Positions 42,408 through 53,803 are shown, numbered from the stretch's first letter. The stretch is 64,000 nucleotides of DNA from Conchocele bisecta (GCA_029237695.1 CM055271.1:81975488-82039487); one strand, 5' to 3'. Made by a program: numbers and translations. The notes: generated by a model from the letters alone, not told the origin.

Positions 42408-42907
42408 NNNNNNNNNNNNNNNNNNNNNNNNNNNNNNNNNNNNNNNNNNNNNNNNNNNNNNNNNNNNNNNNNNNNNNNNNNNNNNNNNNNNNNNNNNNNN
42501 NNNNNNNNNNNNNNNNNNNNNNNNNNNNNNNNNNNNNNNNNNNNNNNNNNNNNNNNNNNNNNNNNNNNNNNNNNNNNNNNNNNNNNNNNNNNNNNNNNNN
42601 NNNNNNNNNNNNNNNNNNNNNNNNNNNNNNNNNNNNNNNNNNNNNNNNNNNNNNNNNNNNNNNNNNNNNNNNNNNNNNNNNNNNNNNNNNNNNNNNNNNN
42701 NNNNNNNNNNNNNNNNNNNNNNNNNNNNNNNNNNNNNNNNNNNNNNNNNNNNNNNNNNNNNNNNNNNNNNNNNNNNNNNNNNNNNNNNNNNNNNNNNNNN
42801 NNNNNNNNNNNNNNNNNNNNNNNNNNNNNNNNNNNNNNNNNNNNNNNNNNNNNNNNNNNNNNNNNNNNNNNNNNNNNNNNNNNNNNNNNNNNNNNNNNNN
42901 NNNNNNN
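42408..42907. other. Assembly gap, exactly 500 N
   Basis: A round-number gap placed where a palindrome should turn back; its true size is unknown. Long X-filled ORFs here are meaningless. Confidence 0.98.
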
Positions 42908-43807
42908 GAGATATAGTATAACAACCGAAAAACCTTAACCAAAAAATTTAACCAAAAAACTTAACCAAAACTTAACCAAAAAACTTAACTAAAAAACAAA
43001 AACTTCAAAGTAATTTGACCTTGACATTGGGCACAGGGGCAGCACGGGAGGGGGGTTAGAATGAAAAAATAGATGATGATAAACACCCAGGTGAAGAAAT
43101 TTTAAGGTAATGGGCAAAGCATTGCAGCAGAGATATAGTATAACAAAAAACATTAACCCAAAAAAACTTAACCAAAAACTTTAACCAAAGACTTAACCAA
43201 AACTTCAAAAGTAATTTGAACCTTGACATTGGGCACAGAGCCGCACAGGAGGGGTAAAGGAAATGAAAATATAGATGATGAAAAAAAACACCCATGAATT
43301 TCAAGGTAATGTGCAAAGCAGTTGTAGAGATGTAGTATAACGAAAAACAATTTAACCAAAAAACTTAACCAAAAACTTTCCCCACCAAAAAACTTAACCA
43401 AAAAACTTTAAAGTAATTTGACCTTGACATTGGGCACAGGCCCGCACGGGAGGGGGTAGAATGAAAATATACATGATGATAAACACCCATGTGAAGTTTC
43501 AATCAGGTAATGGCAAAGCAGTTGCAGAGATATAGTATAACAAAAAACTTTAACCAAAAACTTTAACCAAAAAACTTAACCAAAAACTTTAACCAAAGAA
43601 CTTAACCAAAAACTTTAACCAAAAAACTTAACCAAACAACTTAACCAAAAAACTTAACCAAAAACTTTAACCAAAGAACTTAACCAAAAACTTTAACCAA
43701 AAAACTTAACCAAACAACTTAACCAAAAACTTTAACCGGACACATACGTACGTACGTACGTACGCCAAACGGCCGACTATATCGCGCTTTCCGCAAGCGG
43801 GCGCGAC
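42908..43807. repeat. AACCAAAAAACTT-rich dispersed repeat in tandem
   Basis: Four ~220-bp units with AGAGATATAGTATAAC, TTAACCAAAAAACTTAACC and TTTGACCTTGACATTGGGC; then a pure AACCAAAAACTTT run (43540-43735), an ACGT microsatellite (43745-43765) and TATATCGCGCTTTCCGCAAG. It abuts the start of duplication copy 2. Confidence 0.75.
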
Positions 43808-44419
43808 AAAAATGATTAATTACATAGGCCTAAACATGTCACAAATAAAGGTTAAACTGAATTAAGTTGGTGTGGAAATCAGATCAGCTGCTCTTCCATT
43901 GGCATATCTATAGGCTAATGTAGAGATAGATCTGCTGACAGTGAGTCACCTTTTAGTGTATATATACCAATCACGACCTGGACCAGACGTCTATTCGACA
44001 TCGGAACGGACGTTGATCCGACATCGTGATTCCGACGTCAACCCGATGTTGTGTTTGTGTCGCGACGAACTACGAGTCGTACGACTAGCAAACATCAGTA
44101 CGACGTCGTAATCCAACGTCGTTTCGACGTCGGGCTGACGTTGGATTCGAGTCACCGACGTCACGACCTGGATCCGACCTAGATCCGACGTGTTTGCTGG
44201 GTAGTTACGGACGGTACGGGAGTAGATTGCAAGAGTTACCTTCGCAACTAGACAACACCCTCCCCCCCCCTCTCCCCCAAATGCTGGATCCGCCCCTGTA
44301 ATTACATAATCTTCATACACGGGCGCATTTTAATTGTTTTGTACATTGTTTAGAAAGGAGTTTCATGTATATACAAACAATAATTGACCATCCAAGACAC
44401 GCTAGAATCACCTGTGGGC
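43808..44419. mobile_element. Second copy of the E2 right end
   Basis: GACGTC-rich DNA (43985-44190), a GGATCCGCCCCTG block and the E2 inverted end (AATCACCTGTG) followed by GGCTAAAG. The duplication breakpoint is inside E2, so the E2 body is absent. Confidence 0.8.
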
Positions 44420-44441
44420 TAAAGTAAATAGTAAAATATAC

Positions 44442-44550
44442 CTATTTCTGAAGTTCTTTCAAAGCAAACCGGTTGAAGTCCTTCGTTTACGCAAGACTTG
44501 ATCGCCGCCAGCCCACTGGCTCCAGCTCCTATTACAGCTACTCTCTTCAT
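44442..44550 (-). CDS. FMO: Duplicate FMO exon 1
   Basis: Same 109-bp exon as 25850-25958: start codon, GAGASG FAD-binding motif, frame and donor AATAG|GTATAT all intact. The one coding difference seen is at codon 22 (GAC to AAC, D22N). The upstream sequence is duplicated too. No second copy of exon 2 follows it in the window; reading leftward on the minus strand, the next FMO exon is the other exon 1, then exon 2. It could serve as an alternative first exon spliced to 16243 (same phase), belong to a partial gene duplication, or be inert. Confidence 0.85.
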
Positions 44551-45442
44551 TTTCCCAAATATGTCCAATTATTTCCTAATTAGATCTAACATTTCAGTAT
44601 ACTAGACTTTAATTAGAAACAATTTGGACTTTGACAAGCACGAGCAGTCGATGCGGATTGATACCCGGCTTACTTTTAGTTATTTACGCAAACGCAATGA
44701 GAGCTGGGAACCAACAAGCACCTTGCAGGGTGTTTACTACCTCCACAATAGAAGAACGAGGGAGCATCTATTTAACCAAATATTTTACTTAGAATGTCTC
44801 TGATTTAATTATATTATCAATGATCTACTCAGCAAGGTAAACATGTTTATAACTCCAAATGTTTGCGATAAGAACTATTTAGCTATCATAAATTATTAAG
44901 AATCAACATGTCATGAACGTCACACACATAGTTACAAAAGTGAAATAATTCACAAATGGAGGATCCCTATCGTTGGTTGTTGACATTCGTAATTACTGAT
45001 CCGTGAAGTTGGAAAAGTTTGCTCAATATTTGACGTAAAGATGTAAGTAATCACAGTCCACCGTTAATCTTGTTTACTTCTATAGTGCTTAATTATTGTC
45101 TTAAGGAATACTTTATTTGATTGATAACGCTTTCATTGTTTTTTTAATCGAACCTAGCAATTGATTATCAAAGAAATTGCCGATAATTGGTAAATTGCCA
45201 CCGCTGCAGACACTGCGACAGTGTGCCGCCGCGACTGTCTGGCTCGAGGACGACCGGCGACTATATCTGACATAGTTTCATCTGTAGACCCACAGGCACT
45301 TCGTGGTATGAGTAATAAAAGGAGCTTTAAATCATACCCATTTTACTCCAATATTAAATATCTAGATATGTAATATTGAAGTAAATTTGTTGATCTTTAG
45401 AAGTGCCCATGAGTTTCATTTGTAGACGGAACAAAACAGAAT
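44551..45442. other. Upstream region of duplicate FMO exon 1
   Basis: Counterpart of 25959-26822, with two small insertions (AACCAAATATT-like near 44773 and AATAAAAGGAGCTTT near 45313). No promoter motif can be named. Confidence 0.4.
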
Positions 45443-45448
45443 ATTATA

Positions 45449-45864
45449 CAGGCTCCAGATAAGGAATTAGTAATTGAGTATTGTCACTCCATCATTTCTG
45501 AAGCAATTGGGTATTTCAAAATTTTAGCTAGGTAAAATAAAATCACACTACTGTTTACACATCAACAGACAGCAATTATTGAATAGTTTGCTTCGAAATC
45601 AAAACATGTCTTGGCATTTCATTAGAATTGTCTCCTTGGAGACAATTCTAATGAAATACCCTGTGAAATACCAAGATGTGTTTTCATTGAAAATAAGAAA
45701 AATATGCTTTATTTGTGGTATGTTTATTGTTTTCTGCAGCTTGATCAAGGTACCGCAATTTTGTATTGCTTTTTGATACTGGCTACTTAATTCTGATTTC
45801 AATTGGGTTTTTTGGCAATTTTAATTGTGTATTTAAGCAAATACGCAGCTTATCTGGAGCTCTG
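45449..45864. mobile_element. CAGGCTCCAGATAAG foldback, 6-bp duplication ATTATA
   Basis: ATTATA at 45443-45448 and 45865-45870; copy 2 counterpart of 26829-27244, inserted before the segmental duplication. Confidence 0.85.
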
Positions 45865-45870
45865 ATTATA

Positions 45871-46588
45871 TACATTTTCCTTTTTGTGGATGGCGGTGTT
45901 GGATATAGATGATCTTACAGGAGTGATATACACATGTATTAAACTTGTTTACAGATTTCATAAGGAACGAGGCTATGCAGAGTTTCATTAGTTACTAGTT
46001 TCATTTCATGCACATACTGTACCACCTAGTAACACCATACTTTCATAACCAATGGGTACCACCATAATTAACCATGTGTCCTTTTTTGTTTAGCTTGACC
46101 TATTTTTTCCTAGTCATCGACTTAGCCATTTTCAATGTTAAATTGGACAACACCTGTCAGACAGCACAGATCTTCACTTGTATATGTGTATGTATAGAGG
46201 GAGTAAAAACAAATTGTTTAGCTTATTTTTTGTTCCTTTATTGATGCTTTTAGGCATATTTAATGTATTTATAGACCTCAGTCCGTTACTTCAATCTGTG
46301 CCTGAAACCACTGACAATTGTCACTTTCAATCGTGGTCATAATAGCATTACCGGTACTAGCCAATTATCTGTTATCCAATTGTATATGCCTTCAAGAAAC
46401 TTGGCCTTCGTCACTTTACTCTAATGGTTCTCTATCATGCCATGACATAGACACGACCCTCAGACCCTCGCTAAACACAAGGTCAAGGTCACAATTAGTA
46501 CGTTCAGACTTAACATTGGGGGAAATTTATTTTAATTCCTGTTTCTGTTCACACAACATCTTGATATTCATTTAAACTAAACCACCAC
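45871..46588. other. Unique DNA, no gene seen
   Basis: Counterpart of 27251-28037. No exon is supported. Confidence 0.35.
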
Positions 46589-46591
46589 CAG

Positions 46592-48007
46592 TAGCCTATT
46601 TCATCAACATTGCAAAGTATACTTTACTAGCAAAGTATACTTTGAGGGAGTAATCATTTATTATACCCCCACTTTTGTTTGTGGGGGGTATATAGGAGTC
46701 AGCTTGTCGGTCTGTTGGTAATTCCCTTCCGCTCTATATCTTCTACACCGATGCATGGATTATCAAATGGCTTGGCACAAATGTTTCTCATGATGAGAAG
46801 GTGTGTCGCGATCAATAACCACGCACCTACGTCCAAGGTCAAGGTCACTGTTGAAGGTCAAAGGTCAAACCTATTGAAATTCCCTTCCGCTCTATATCTT
46901 CTACACCGATGCATGGATTATCAAATGGCTTGGCACAAATGTTTCTCATGATGAGAAGGTGTGTCACAATCAATAACCACGCACCTACGTCCAAGGTCAA
47001 GGTCACAATTGAAGGTCAAAGGTCAAACCTATTGAAATTCCTTCCGCTCTATATCTTCTACACCGATGTATGGATTATCAAATGCCTTGGCAAAAATGTT
47101 TCTCAGGATGAGAAGGTGTGTTGCGATCAATAACCACGCACCTACGTCCAAGGTCAAGGTCACAGTTGAAGGTCAAAGGTCAAAAATATTGAAATTCCCA
47201 AATGGCTTGGCACAAATGTTTCTCACGATGAGAAGGTGTGTCACAATCAATAACCACGCACCTACGTCCAAGGTCAAGGTCACAATTGAAGGTCAAAGGT
47301 CAAACCTATTGAAATTCCCTTCTGCTCTATATCTTCTACACCGATGCATGGATTATCAAATTGCTAACCACGCACCTACGTCCAAGGTCACAGTTGAAGG
47401 TCAAAGGTCAAACCTATGGAAATTCCCTTCCGCTCTATATCTTCTACACCGATGCATGGATTATCAAATGCCTTGGCACAAATGTTTCTCAGGATGAGAA
47501 GGTGTGTCGCGATCAATAACCACGAACCTACGTCCAAGGTCAAGGTCATAGTTGGAGGTCAAAGGTCAAACCTATTGAAATTCCCTTCCGCTCTATATCT
47601 TCTACACCGATGCATGGATTATCACACTATGCCCAGGGTCAAGGTCATAAACTTGATGCGTTTGAAACCTTAACGTTCGGCTAAATGGCTTATAATCAAA
47701 AATGCCTCGTTTTCTTTGGCTGCCAGTGGGGGTATTCGTGTGCCGACAGGCCACATTTCTAGTTTTTCCTGAAATGCATTATTTCATACAGAACTAACAA
47801 ATGCATATATTTCATGATTAAAAGTATGCAGAATTATTATACTGAATTTATTACATTATCACAGCCAATTTATTTGGCTGTGATAATGTAATAAATTCAG
47901 TATAATAAAAATTAATAAATTTATCATAAAATTGAAAATTTCTCCCTCAAAGTATACTTTGCTAGTAAAGTATACTTTGCAATGTTGATGAAATACAATG
48001 TAGGCTA
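46592..48007. mobile_element. TAGCC foldback with a 1.1 kb insertion
   Basis: CAG at 46589-46591 and 48008-48010; both TIRs and the central palindrome are present. Split by the element at 46661-47762. Confidence 0.9.
46661..47762. mobile_element. Helitron-like non-autonomous element with tandem core
   Basis: Absent at the matching site in copy 1 (AATCATTTATTTTTCCTG near 28102). Inserted between A and T without duplication if it starts TTATACCCCC and ends TTTCTAG; a 3' CTAG, then T, after an imperfect hairpin (GTGCCGACAGGCCAC) fits Helitron ends, though the usual TC start is missing. The core is five to six ~158-bp units with TCTTCTACACCGATGCATGG and GGTCAAGGTCA. Confidence 0.75.
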
Positions 48008-48486
48008 CAGATGTGCTTCATTGTCTTCTGACAACTCTTGTTGGTTTTCATGGCCATTGTTATTTCTCTGACTTTCTGTTTGTTTCTAAACATACATAGG
48101 AAAATTCTGAGCTTCAGATAAGTTTTGTATCTAAAGAGTATTATACCCCCATATTTCAAATTCAATGCGTATTTTACGTATGTACTTTTACAAATGTATT
48201 ATTGACTCTCTTCCTTATTAAATAGGGAACAAATGATAAAAAATAAAGCAAAATTAAAACTTCACTTATTTGAGCTTCAAAAAGCAAACATACTGTTTGT
48301 TTTTTGCAGCTCAACTATATAAGTAAATGTTCCGCCTTATTACAGTATTTTCACTGCTCAATTTGAAAATCGATGCATATTTTCACCTTGCTGAGAGTAT
48401 GTTGTACTCTCTCTTTTAGTGGGTGGCAGGTGGGAGCATGTGATGGGTAATTTAACGAACAGGGTTCATCCTCACCGGAATCAGAT
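48008..48486. repeat. Arm fragment of the 17.0-17.5 kb foldback family
   Basis: 48110-48420 matches that family (AATAGGGAACAAATGATAAA, GCATATTTTCAC). No gene. Confidence 0.55.
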
Positions 48487-48489
48487 CAG

Positions 48490-48792
48490 TAGCCTATTTC
48501 ATCAACATTGCAAAGTATACTTTAGTAGCAAAGTATACTTTGAGGGAGAAATTTTCAATTTTTGGATAAATTTATTAATTTTTATTATACTGAATTTATT
48601 ACATTATCACAGCCAATTTGGCTGTGATAATGTAATAAATTCAGTATAATAATTCTGCATACTTTTAATCATGAAATATATGCATTTGTTAGTTCTATAT
48701 GAAATAATGCATTTCAGGAAAAATAAATGATTACTCCCTCAAAGTATACTTTGCTAGTAAAGTATACTTTGCAATGTTGGTGAAATAGGCTA
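48490..48792. mobile_element. Complete TAGCC foldback, CAG target duplication
   Basis: 303 bp, almost perfectly palindromic; CAG at 48487-48489 and 48793-48795. Ends TAGCCTATTTCATCAACATT; AAAGTATACTTT twice per arm. Confidence 0.9.
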
Positions 48793-48899
48793 CAGGTTAT
48801 TCTAATTTCAGGGCTGAATATATTTTTTATCGATGTACATGTACATGTAAATATTCCGTTCTGATTTTGGGATTTTTTAATAACAAAAAAACATTTTCA

Positions 48900-49189
48900 T
48901 AACTCGCCTGAAATAATATTTTCGACAGATTATAAAGTATGATCATTACACATCAAAAAATAAATACAGATAATAAACAATAATGTCCGTTAACATTTGA
49001 AGGTAAAACCGTTAACTGTAATATCACCCCTGATATTAGTGAGGAAATTTAAGTCTGATATTAAAATGTATAATACTGCCAATCAATACATGGGGTAATG
49101 GTGAATTAATGTTTATTTTGCCAGAAAATGTCCCAGATGATGTCTCTGTTATGAAGAACATTGTGTGCCGACTGAGTGGGCATGTACCT
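48900..49189. mobile_element. TTAA-family right part
   Basis: Runs to GTGGGCATGTACCT and TTAA; the left end is missing. Parallels 28316-28458 but longer. Confidence 0.7.
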
Positions 49190-49206
49190 TTAATGCGCAC
49201 ATTGTT

Positions 49207-49258
49207 GTTAATTTTAGCTTTGCACTTACGTACGAAGTTTGGTGAAACGGGCGGGCCC
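49207..49258. mobile_element. GGGCCC-family right end
   Basis: TTGCACTTACGTACGAAG ... GGTGAAACGGGCGGGCCC, truncated on the left. Confidence 0.65.
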
Positions 49259-49261
49259 CAG

Positions 49262-49514
49262 TAGCCGATTTCATCAAAATTGCAAAGTATGCATTATTTC
49301 TTATAGAACTAACGACTGCATATATTTGATGATTACAACTATGCAGAATTATTATACTGAATGTATTATATTATCACAGACGAAATGGCTGTGATAATGT
49401 AATAAATTCAGTATAATAAAAATTAATAAATTTATCCTAAAATTGAAAATTTCTCCCTCAAAGTATACTTTGCTAGAAAAGTATACTTTGCAATGTTGGT
49501 GAAATAGCTGGCTA
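49262..49514. mobile_element. TAGCC foldback, CAG target duplication
   Basis: CAG at 49259-49261 and 49515-49517; left subterminal repeats deleted, as at 28526-28782. Confidence 0.85.
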
Positions 49515-49710
49515 CAGGTTCCTAGGTCGAAGACTGAAGGTCCTGGTCATATGTTTCCTCTTCACAAAAGTATATGTTGTTATGATTCATTTGAACGGTC
49601 AGTGGGATGGTTGAAATGACTGGTTAAAACATACATGTATACTTCAATACATAAATAATAAAGATATTTACATTTTCCCCTGAAACTGGTTAAAATCCTT
49701 GAGGGCGCCT
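49515..49710. other. Unassigned DNA
   Basis: Shared with 28786-28982; no feature recognised. Confidence 0.35.
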
Positions 49711-49714
49711 TTAA

Positions 49715-49910
49715 CCCTTTTAACACCACAGGCCTGTATGTATAGTGGTATTGGCAAAATGTATGTATTTTGTAAGTAATTTTCATATTTTTAATAACAA
49801 AAACACCCCCTTTTCATAAATGGACTCGCCTGAAAATCATTTTGTGACGGTTGGATTGGTTGCAAAATTGACATATCATAAAACATTCCAGTTACTTAGA
49901 TGCTTAGGGG
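49715..49910. mobile_element. TTAACCC element, complete, reverse orientation
   Basis: TTAA at 49711-49714 and 49911-49914. Copy 1 is cut off inside this element at 29083, which shows the deletion was in copy 1. Confidence 0.8.
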
Positions 49911-49914
49911 TTAA

Positions 49915-50235
49915 AGAGTTAAATTATATGTTCCAGACACTACTTATCTTTATGCAATGCAGTCTACATGTCAATGCTACGGGGCCCCGCAGGGGACGTA
50001 TAATTATTTTTTGTATTAATTTGTTCCCACGATATAACAATTTGTTTCCTCAATTTAACAATTTGTTCCCACAAAGTAAATTTTCAACTTTATTACAGTG
50101 TTTTCACTACTCAATTTGAAAATCAATGTATTTTCACATTGCTGTGAGTATTTTGTACTCCCACTTTTGATAATAAATGTGTATTCTGCTAATATAATTG
50201 CGCAACATATGCCAATACGCAGCTTATCTGGAGCG
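49915..50235. repeat. Fragments of foldback arms
   Basis: Inverted GGGAACAAATTG motifs at 50020-50080, then the 17.4 kb family arm (TTATTACAGTGTTTTCAC). Confidence 0.5.
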
Positions 50236-50410
50236 CTCTTGTATTAAATTTCCCTCTGTAAATATGTCTTGGAATTTTATTAGAATTGCGTCCCATGGAC
50301 GCAATTCTAACAAAATTCCAAGACATATTCATGATCTGTACATGGAGAAATGAAAGAAAATATAATGAATTGTCTGCTAGCTATGGTCCACTATTATGGC
50401 CCACCAGTGT
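50236..50410. mobile_element. CTCTTTGCATGC-family foldback, ends lost
   Basis: Hairpin TGTCTTGGAATTTTATTAG with its inverse around GTCCCATGGACGC; shoulders match 3890-4060. Confidence 0.7.
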
Positions 50411-50669
50411 ACCAGCATGCATCTGTTGGCAATGTTTGTTTGTTGGTGTTTAATGGCCTATCAACAGCTACGGTCATTTAAGGCCGGGCCAATGGGTTCG
50501 ACCCCGTAGTCAACCTGCTGCATTGGGGGGAAAATCCCAAAATCAGAATGGAATATTTACATCGAAAAAAAATAAGCCACTTGGCCCCTTTCCCTAAAAG
50601 TAATAGGATTACGATTAATCGTAATACTCACATACAGGGTATAACCAGATTCAACTGTCACATACAAAG
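50411..50669. repeat. Dispersed repeat with TTTGTTTGTTGGTGTTTAAT
   Basis: Resembles widespread bivalve repeat ends (CCTATCAACAGCTACGGTCA). No gene is supported. Confidence 0.5.
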
Positions 50670-50672
50670 CAG

Positions 50673-50909
50673 GGACTCGTTTCACTAAACTTTGTACAAC
50701 TAAAATGTTCGTAAGTGCAACATTATGATCGTCTGTACATTTCACATTAACAATGTGTTTTTGTAAACGATAGTTGGATTTACATTTAGTGAGCATAGAC
50801 TGCAGCCTATATACTCAATATCAGTAAATCCATTAATTTAAATTTGCAGGCGATCCTAAATTTGCACTTACAAACATTTTAGTTGTACGAAGTTCAATGA
50901 AACGGGTCC
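50673..50909. mobile_element. GGGCCC-type element, CAG target duplication
   Basis: Ends GGACTCGTTTCACTAAAC and GAAACGGGTCC; CAG at 50670-50672 and 50910-50912. Confidence 0.8.
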
Positions 50910-51000
50910 CAGGTCTCCAGTCAAGATTCCGGTAAGGATGAATCCCGATCGTTAAATTACCCATCGCATGCTCCCACCTCCCACACTGTCTGCAATGATA

Positions 51001-51548
51001 CAGGGCTCCAGATAAGCTGCGTATTTGCTTAAATACCCAGTTAAAATTGCCAAAAACCCAATTGAAATCAGAAGTAGCGAGTATCAAAAAGCAATAAAAA
51101 TGTTGTGGTACCTTTATCATGCTGCAGAAAACAATAAACAGACCAGAAATATAGCATACTGGTATTTTTCTTACTTTCAATGAAAACACATCTTGGTATT
51201 TCATTAGAAATGTCTGGAGACAATTCTAATGAAATACCAAGACATGTTTTCATTTCGAAACAAACTACTAGTATTCAATAATTGCTGTGTGTACAAATGT
51301 AGCATATTTTCCTATTTTCCATGACAACATGTCTTGGTATTCCATTAGAATTGTCTCCTTGGAGACAATTCTAATGAAATGCCAAGACATGTTTTCATTT
51401 TGAAGCAAACTATTCAATAATTGCTGTGTGTTGATGTGTAAATAGTAGTGTGATTTTATTTTACCCAATTAATATTTTGAAGTACCCGATTGCTTCAGAA
51501 ATGATGGCGTGACAATACTCAATTACTGATTCCTTATCTGGAGCGCTG
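51001..51548. mobile_element. CAGGGCTCCAGATAAG element with two hairpins
   Basis: Complete ends CAGGGCTCCAGATAAGC and CTTATCTGGAGCGCTG; the central hairpin and shoulder are duplicated in tandem (51190-51265 and 51310-51400). Flanks ATGATA and ATGGTG match 4 of 6. Confidence 0.85.
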
Positions 51549-51600
51549 ATGGTGACTGCTATATTTGTAGCATCAGTGTGCTGTGGGTTTATTCAGTGAT

Positions 51601-51987
51601 CAGGGCTCCAGATAAGTAATTAGTAATTGAGTATTGCCATTCCATCATTTCTGGAAGCGATTGGGTATTTCAAAATATTAATTGGGCAAAATAAAGTCAC
51701 ACTACTGTTTACAACAGACAGTAATTATTGAATAGTTTGCTGCTTCAAAATGAAAACACACATTGGCATTTCATTAGACAATTCTAAGGAAATACCAAGA
51801 TGTGTTTTAATGGAAAATTAGAAAAATATGCTATACATTGTGTTCATGGTCTGTTTATTGTTTTCTGTAGCAAGATAAAGGTACCACACAATTTTAATTG
51901 CTTTTTAATACTCGCTACTTCTGATTTCAATTGGGTTTTCGGCAATTTTAATTGGGTATTTAAGCAAACACGCAGCTTATCTGGAGC
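51601..51987. mobile_element. CAGGGCTCCAGATAAG element, hairpin tip lost
   Basis: Starts CAGGGCTCCAGATAAGTAAT; the core is shortened (TTTCATTAGACAATTCTAAGG). The right half continues into 51990 where copy 1 retains it. Confidence 0.8.
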
Positions 51988-52055
51988 TTATCTTAGCTTG
52001 TTGGTCATTGAGCACAACTGTCGTTTTGACATTTATGCACATTTTGTCTATTTAA

Positions 52056-52279
52056 CCGTTTCACCCCTAAGTACATGTAACTGGAATGGATTTTGATATG
52101 TTAATTTTGCAACCAATCCAATTGTCACAAAATGATGTTCGGACTAGTCCATTTATGAACAGGGGTTGTTTTTGTTCGCAAACAGTGCAGATCCTGATGA
52201 GACGGCTCGTCACGAGCCGGCTCATCTGGATCTGCATTGTTTGCCAATACCACTATACAGGTCTGTGGTGTTGGAAGGG
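52056..52279. mobile_element. TTAA-target element with perfect inner palindrome
   Basis: TTAA at 52052-52055 and 52280-52283. Inner palindrome CAGATCCTGATGAGACGGC then TCGTCACGAGCCGGCTC. Confidence 0.85.
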
Positions 52280-52419
52280 TTAATTGTCATTTTACATTGA
52301 TTTTCGATTAAGCCGGTGCTAGAAGGTGTTTGTGTCATGCATTGTGACAATACAACAGTCCGTGACACAAATGAACAACTGCAAATAAAACGTAATTTTT
52401 TTCTAACCCACGATAGTGG

Positions 52420-52830
52420 AAACTGACCTTCACTTTGGTGATCTTAACCTTTGTGGGACGTAATTTTTGTACATTTCCACATTTCCCATATCTCTTGATC
52501 CGTTAGTCAGATCATTACCAAACTTTTTCTTAAATACCGGTAGCTTCCTCACATTGATAGCTATCCATCCAGTCACATTTGGGTGACCTTCACCTTGTTG
52601 ACCTTAACCTTTGAGGGATGTAAATTTTGGACATTTCCACATTTCTCATATCTCTTGATCCGTTAGTCGGATCATTACTAAATTTCATCAATGGCTGTCA
52701 TTTGGGTGACCTTGACCATCACTTTGGTGACCTTAGCATTTTTTACGTAACTTTTTGGACATTGTGCAAATTCTGCATATCTCTTGATCTGTTAGTCGGA
52801 TCATTACCAAATTCTCACATTCATAGCAAA
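52420..52830. repeat. Tandem GGTGACCTTNACC repeat, copy 2
   Basis: Counterpart of 29655-30110. Confidence 0.7.
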
Positions 52831-52839
52831 TCCAAGGTT

Positions 52840-53118
52840 TTCCTTTTTTTTTTTAAAAAACAACATGGTTTGGCAACACTTTAGAATCATTTGGAAATGA
52901 TTCTAAAATTCTGTCAAACCATGTTTTTTAATAAGAAAGAAGACAACAGCAAAAGACAATGCACATTTTCAGCAGTTAACCTTTTTCAACCCTAAATAAC
53001 TGGAATGGACTGAATTGCTTATTTTCCGACTACCCAGTAGTCTATTTATGAAAAGGGGGCATTTTTGTTATAAAAATATGAAAATTACTTGCAAAAAGTG
53101 CAGGTCCTGATCATACGT
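52840..53118. mobile_element. TTAA-type hairpin and TTAACC element, copy 2
   Basis: Counterpart of 30125-30440, with a short deletion around 53020. Confidence 0.65.
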
Positions 53119-53121
53119 CTG

Positions 53122-53469
53122 TAGCCCATTTCATCAACATTGCAAAGTATACTTTACTAGCAAAGTATACTTTGAGGGAGTAATCATTTATTTTTTCTGA
53201 ACTGCATTAGTTCATATAAAACTAACAAATGCATATAATTCATGATTAAAAGTATGCATAATTATTATACTGAATTTATTACATTATCACAGCCAAATTG
53301 GCTGTGATAATGTAATAAATTCAGTATAATAAAAATTAATAAATTTATCATAAAATTGAAAATTTCTCCCTCAAAGTATACTTTGCTACTAAAGTATACT
53401 TTGCAATGTTGATGAAATAGGCTACTGGTCCTGATTGATCAAGTGTTGATAGGTTGATGAAATAGGCTA
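53122..53469. mobile_element. TAGCC foldback, CTG target duplication, private to copy 2
   Basis: CTG at 53119-53121 and 53470-53472; the empty site is copy 1 30441-30443 (ATACGTCTGGTCATG). The last ~45 bp of the right end are repeated after a short spacer. Confidence 0.92.
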
Positions 53470-53550
53470 CTGGTCATGAGCTGGCTTATCTGGATCTACA
53501 CTGTTTGTAAATACCACTATAGAGAGCTGTAGTGTTGAAAGGGTTATTAA

Positions 53551-53747
53551 CCCTTCCACAACTATCTTAATTTTTTGTCGTCTGCTGTTTATTTTCTATT
53601 TTCCATTTGTATCATCAAAACATGCTTTAATTGACAGCACTTTAGAATAATTTACAACATGCTTTGACAGTCATGTTTTTATTGAGAAATAAGGCAAGAT
53701 ATAAAATCAACAGCAGACGACAATTGTTGTGTTTAGTTGTCTAAGGA
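53551..53747. mobile_element. TTAA-target foldback, CCCTTCCACAACTATC
   Basis: TTAA at 53547-53550 and 53748-53751. Counterpart of 30522-30714. Confidence 0.8.
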
Positions 53748-53803
53748 TTAATAAATCATTACCATACTAAATCCTATAGATATCAGGGTATGGGATCACT
53801 TGG

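Noticed and set aside
42325..42942. ORFs of 183-198 codons
   Set aside because: They consist almost entirely of undetermined residues from the N gap.
46679..47673. Overlapping ORFs repeating MHGLSNGLAQMF
   Set aside because: They arise from the ~158-bp tandem core of a non-autonomous element.
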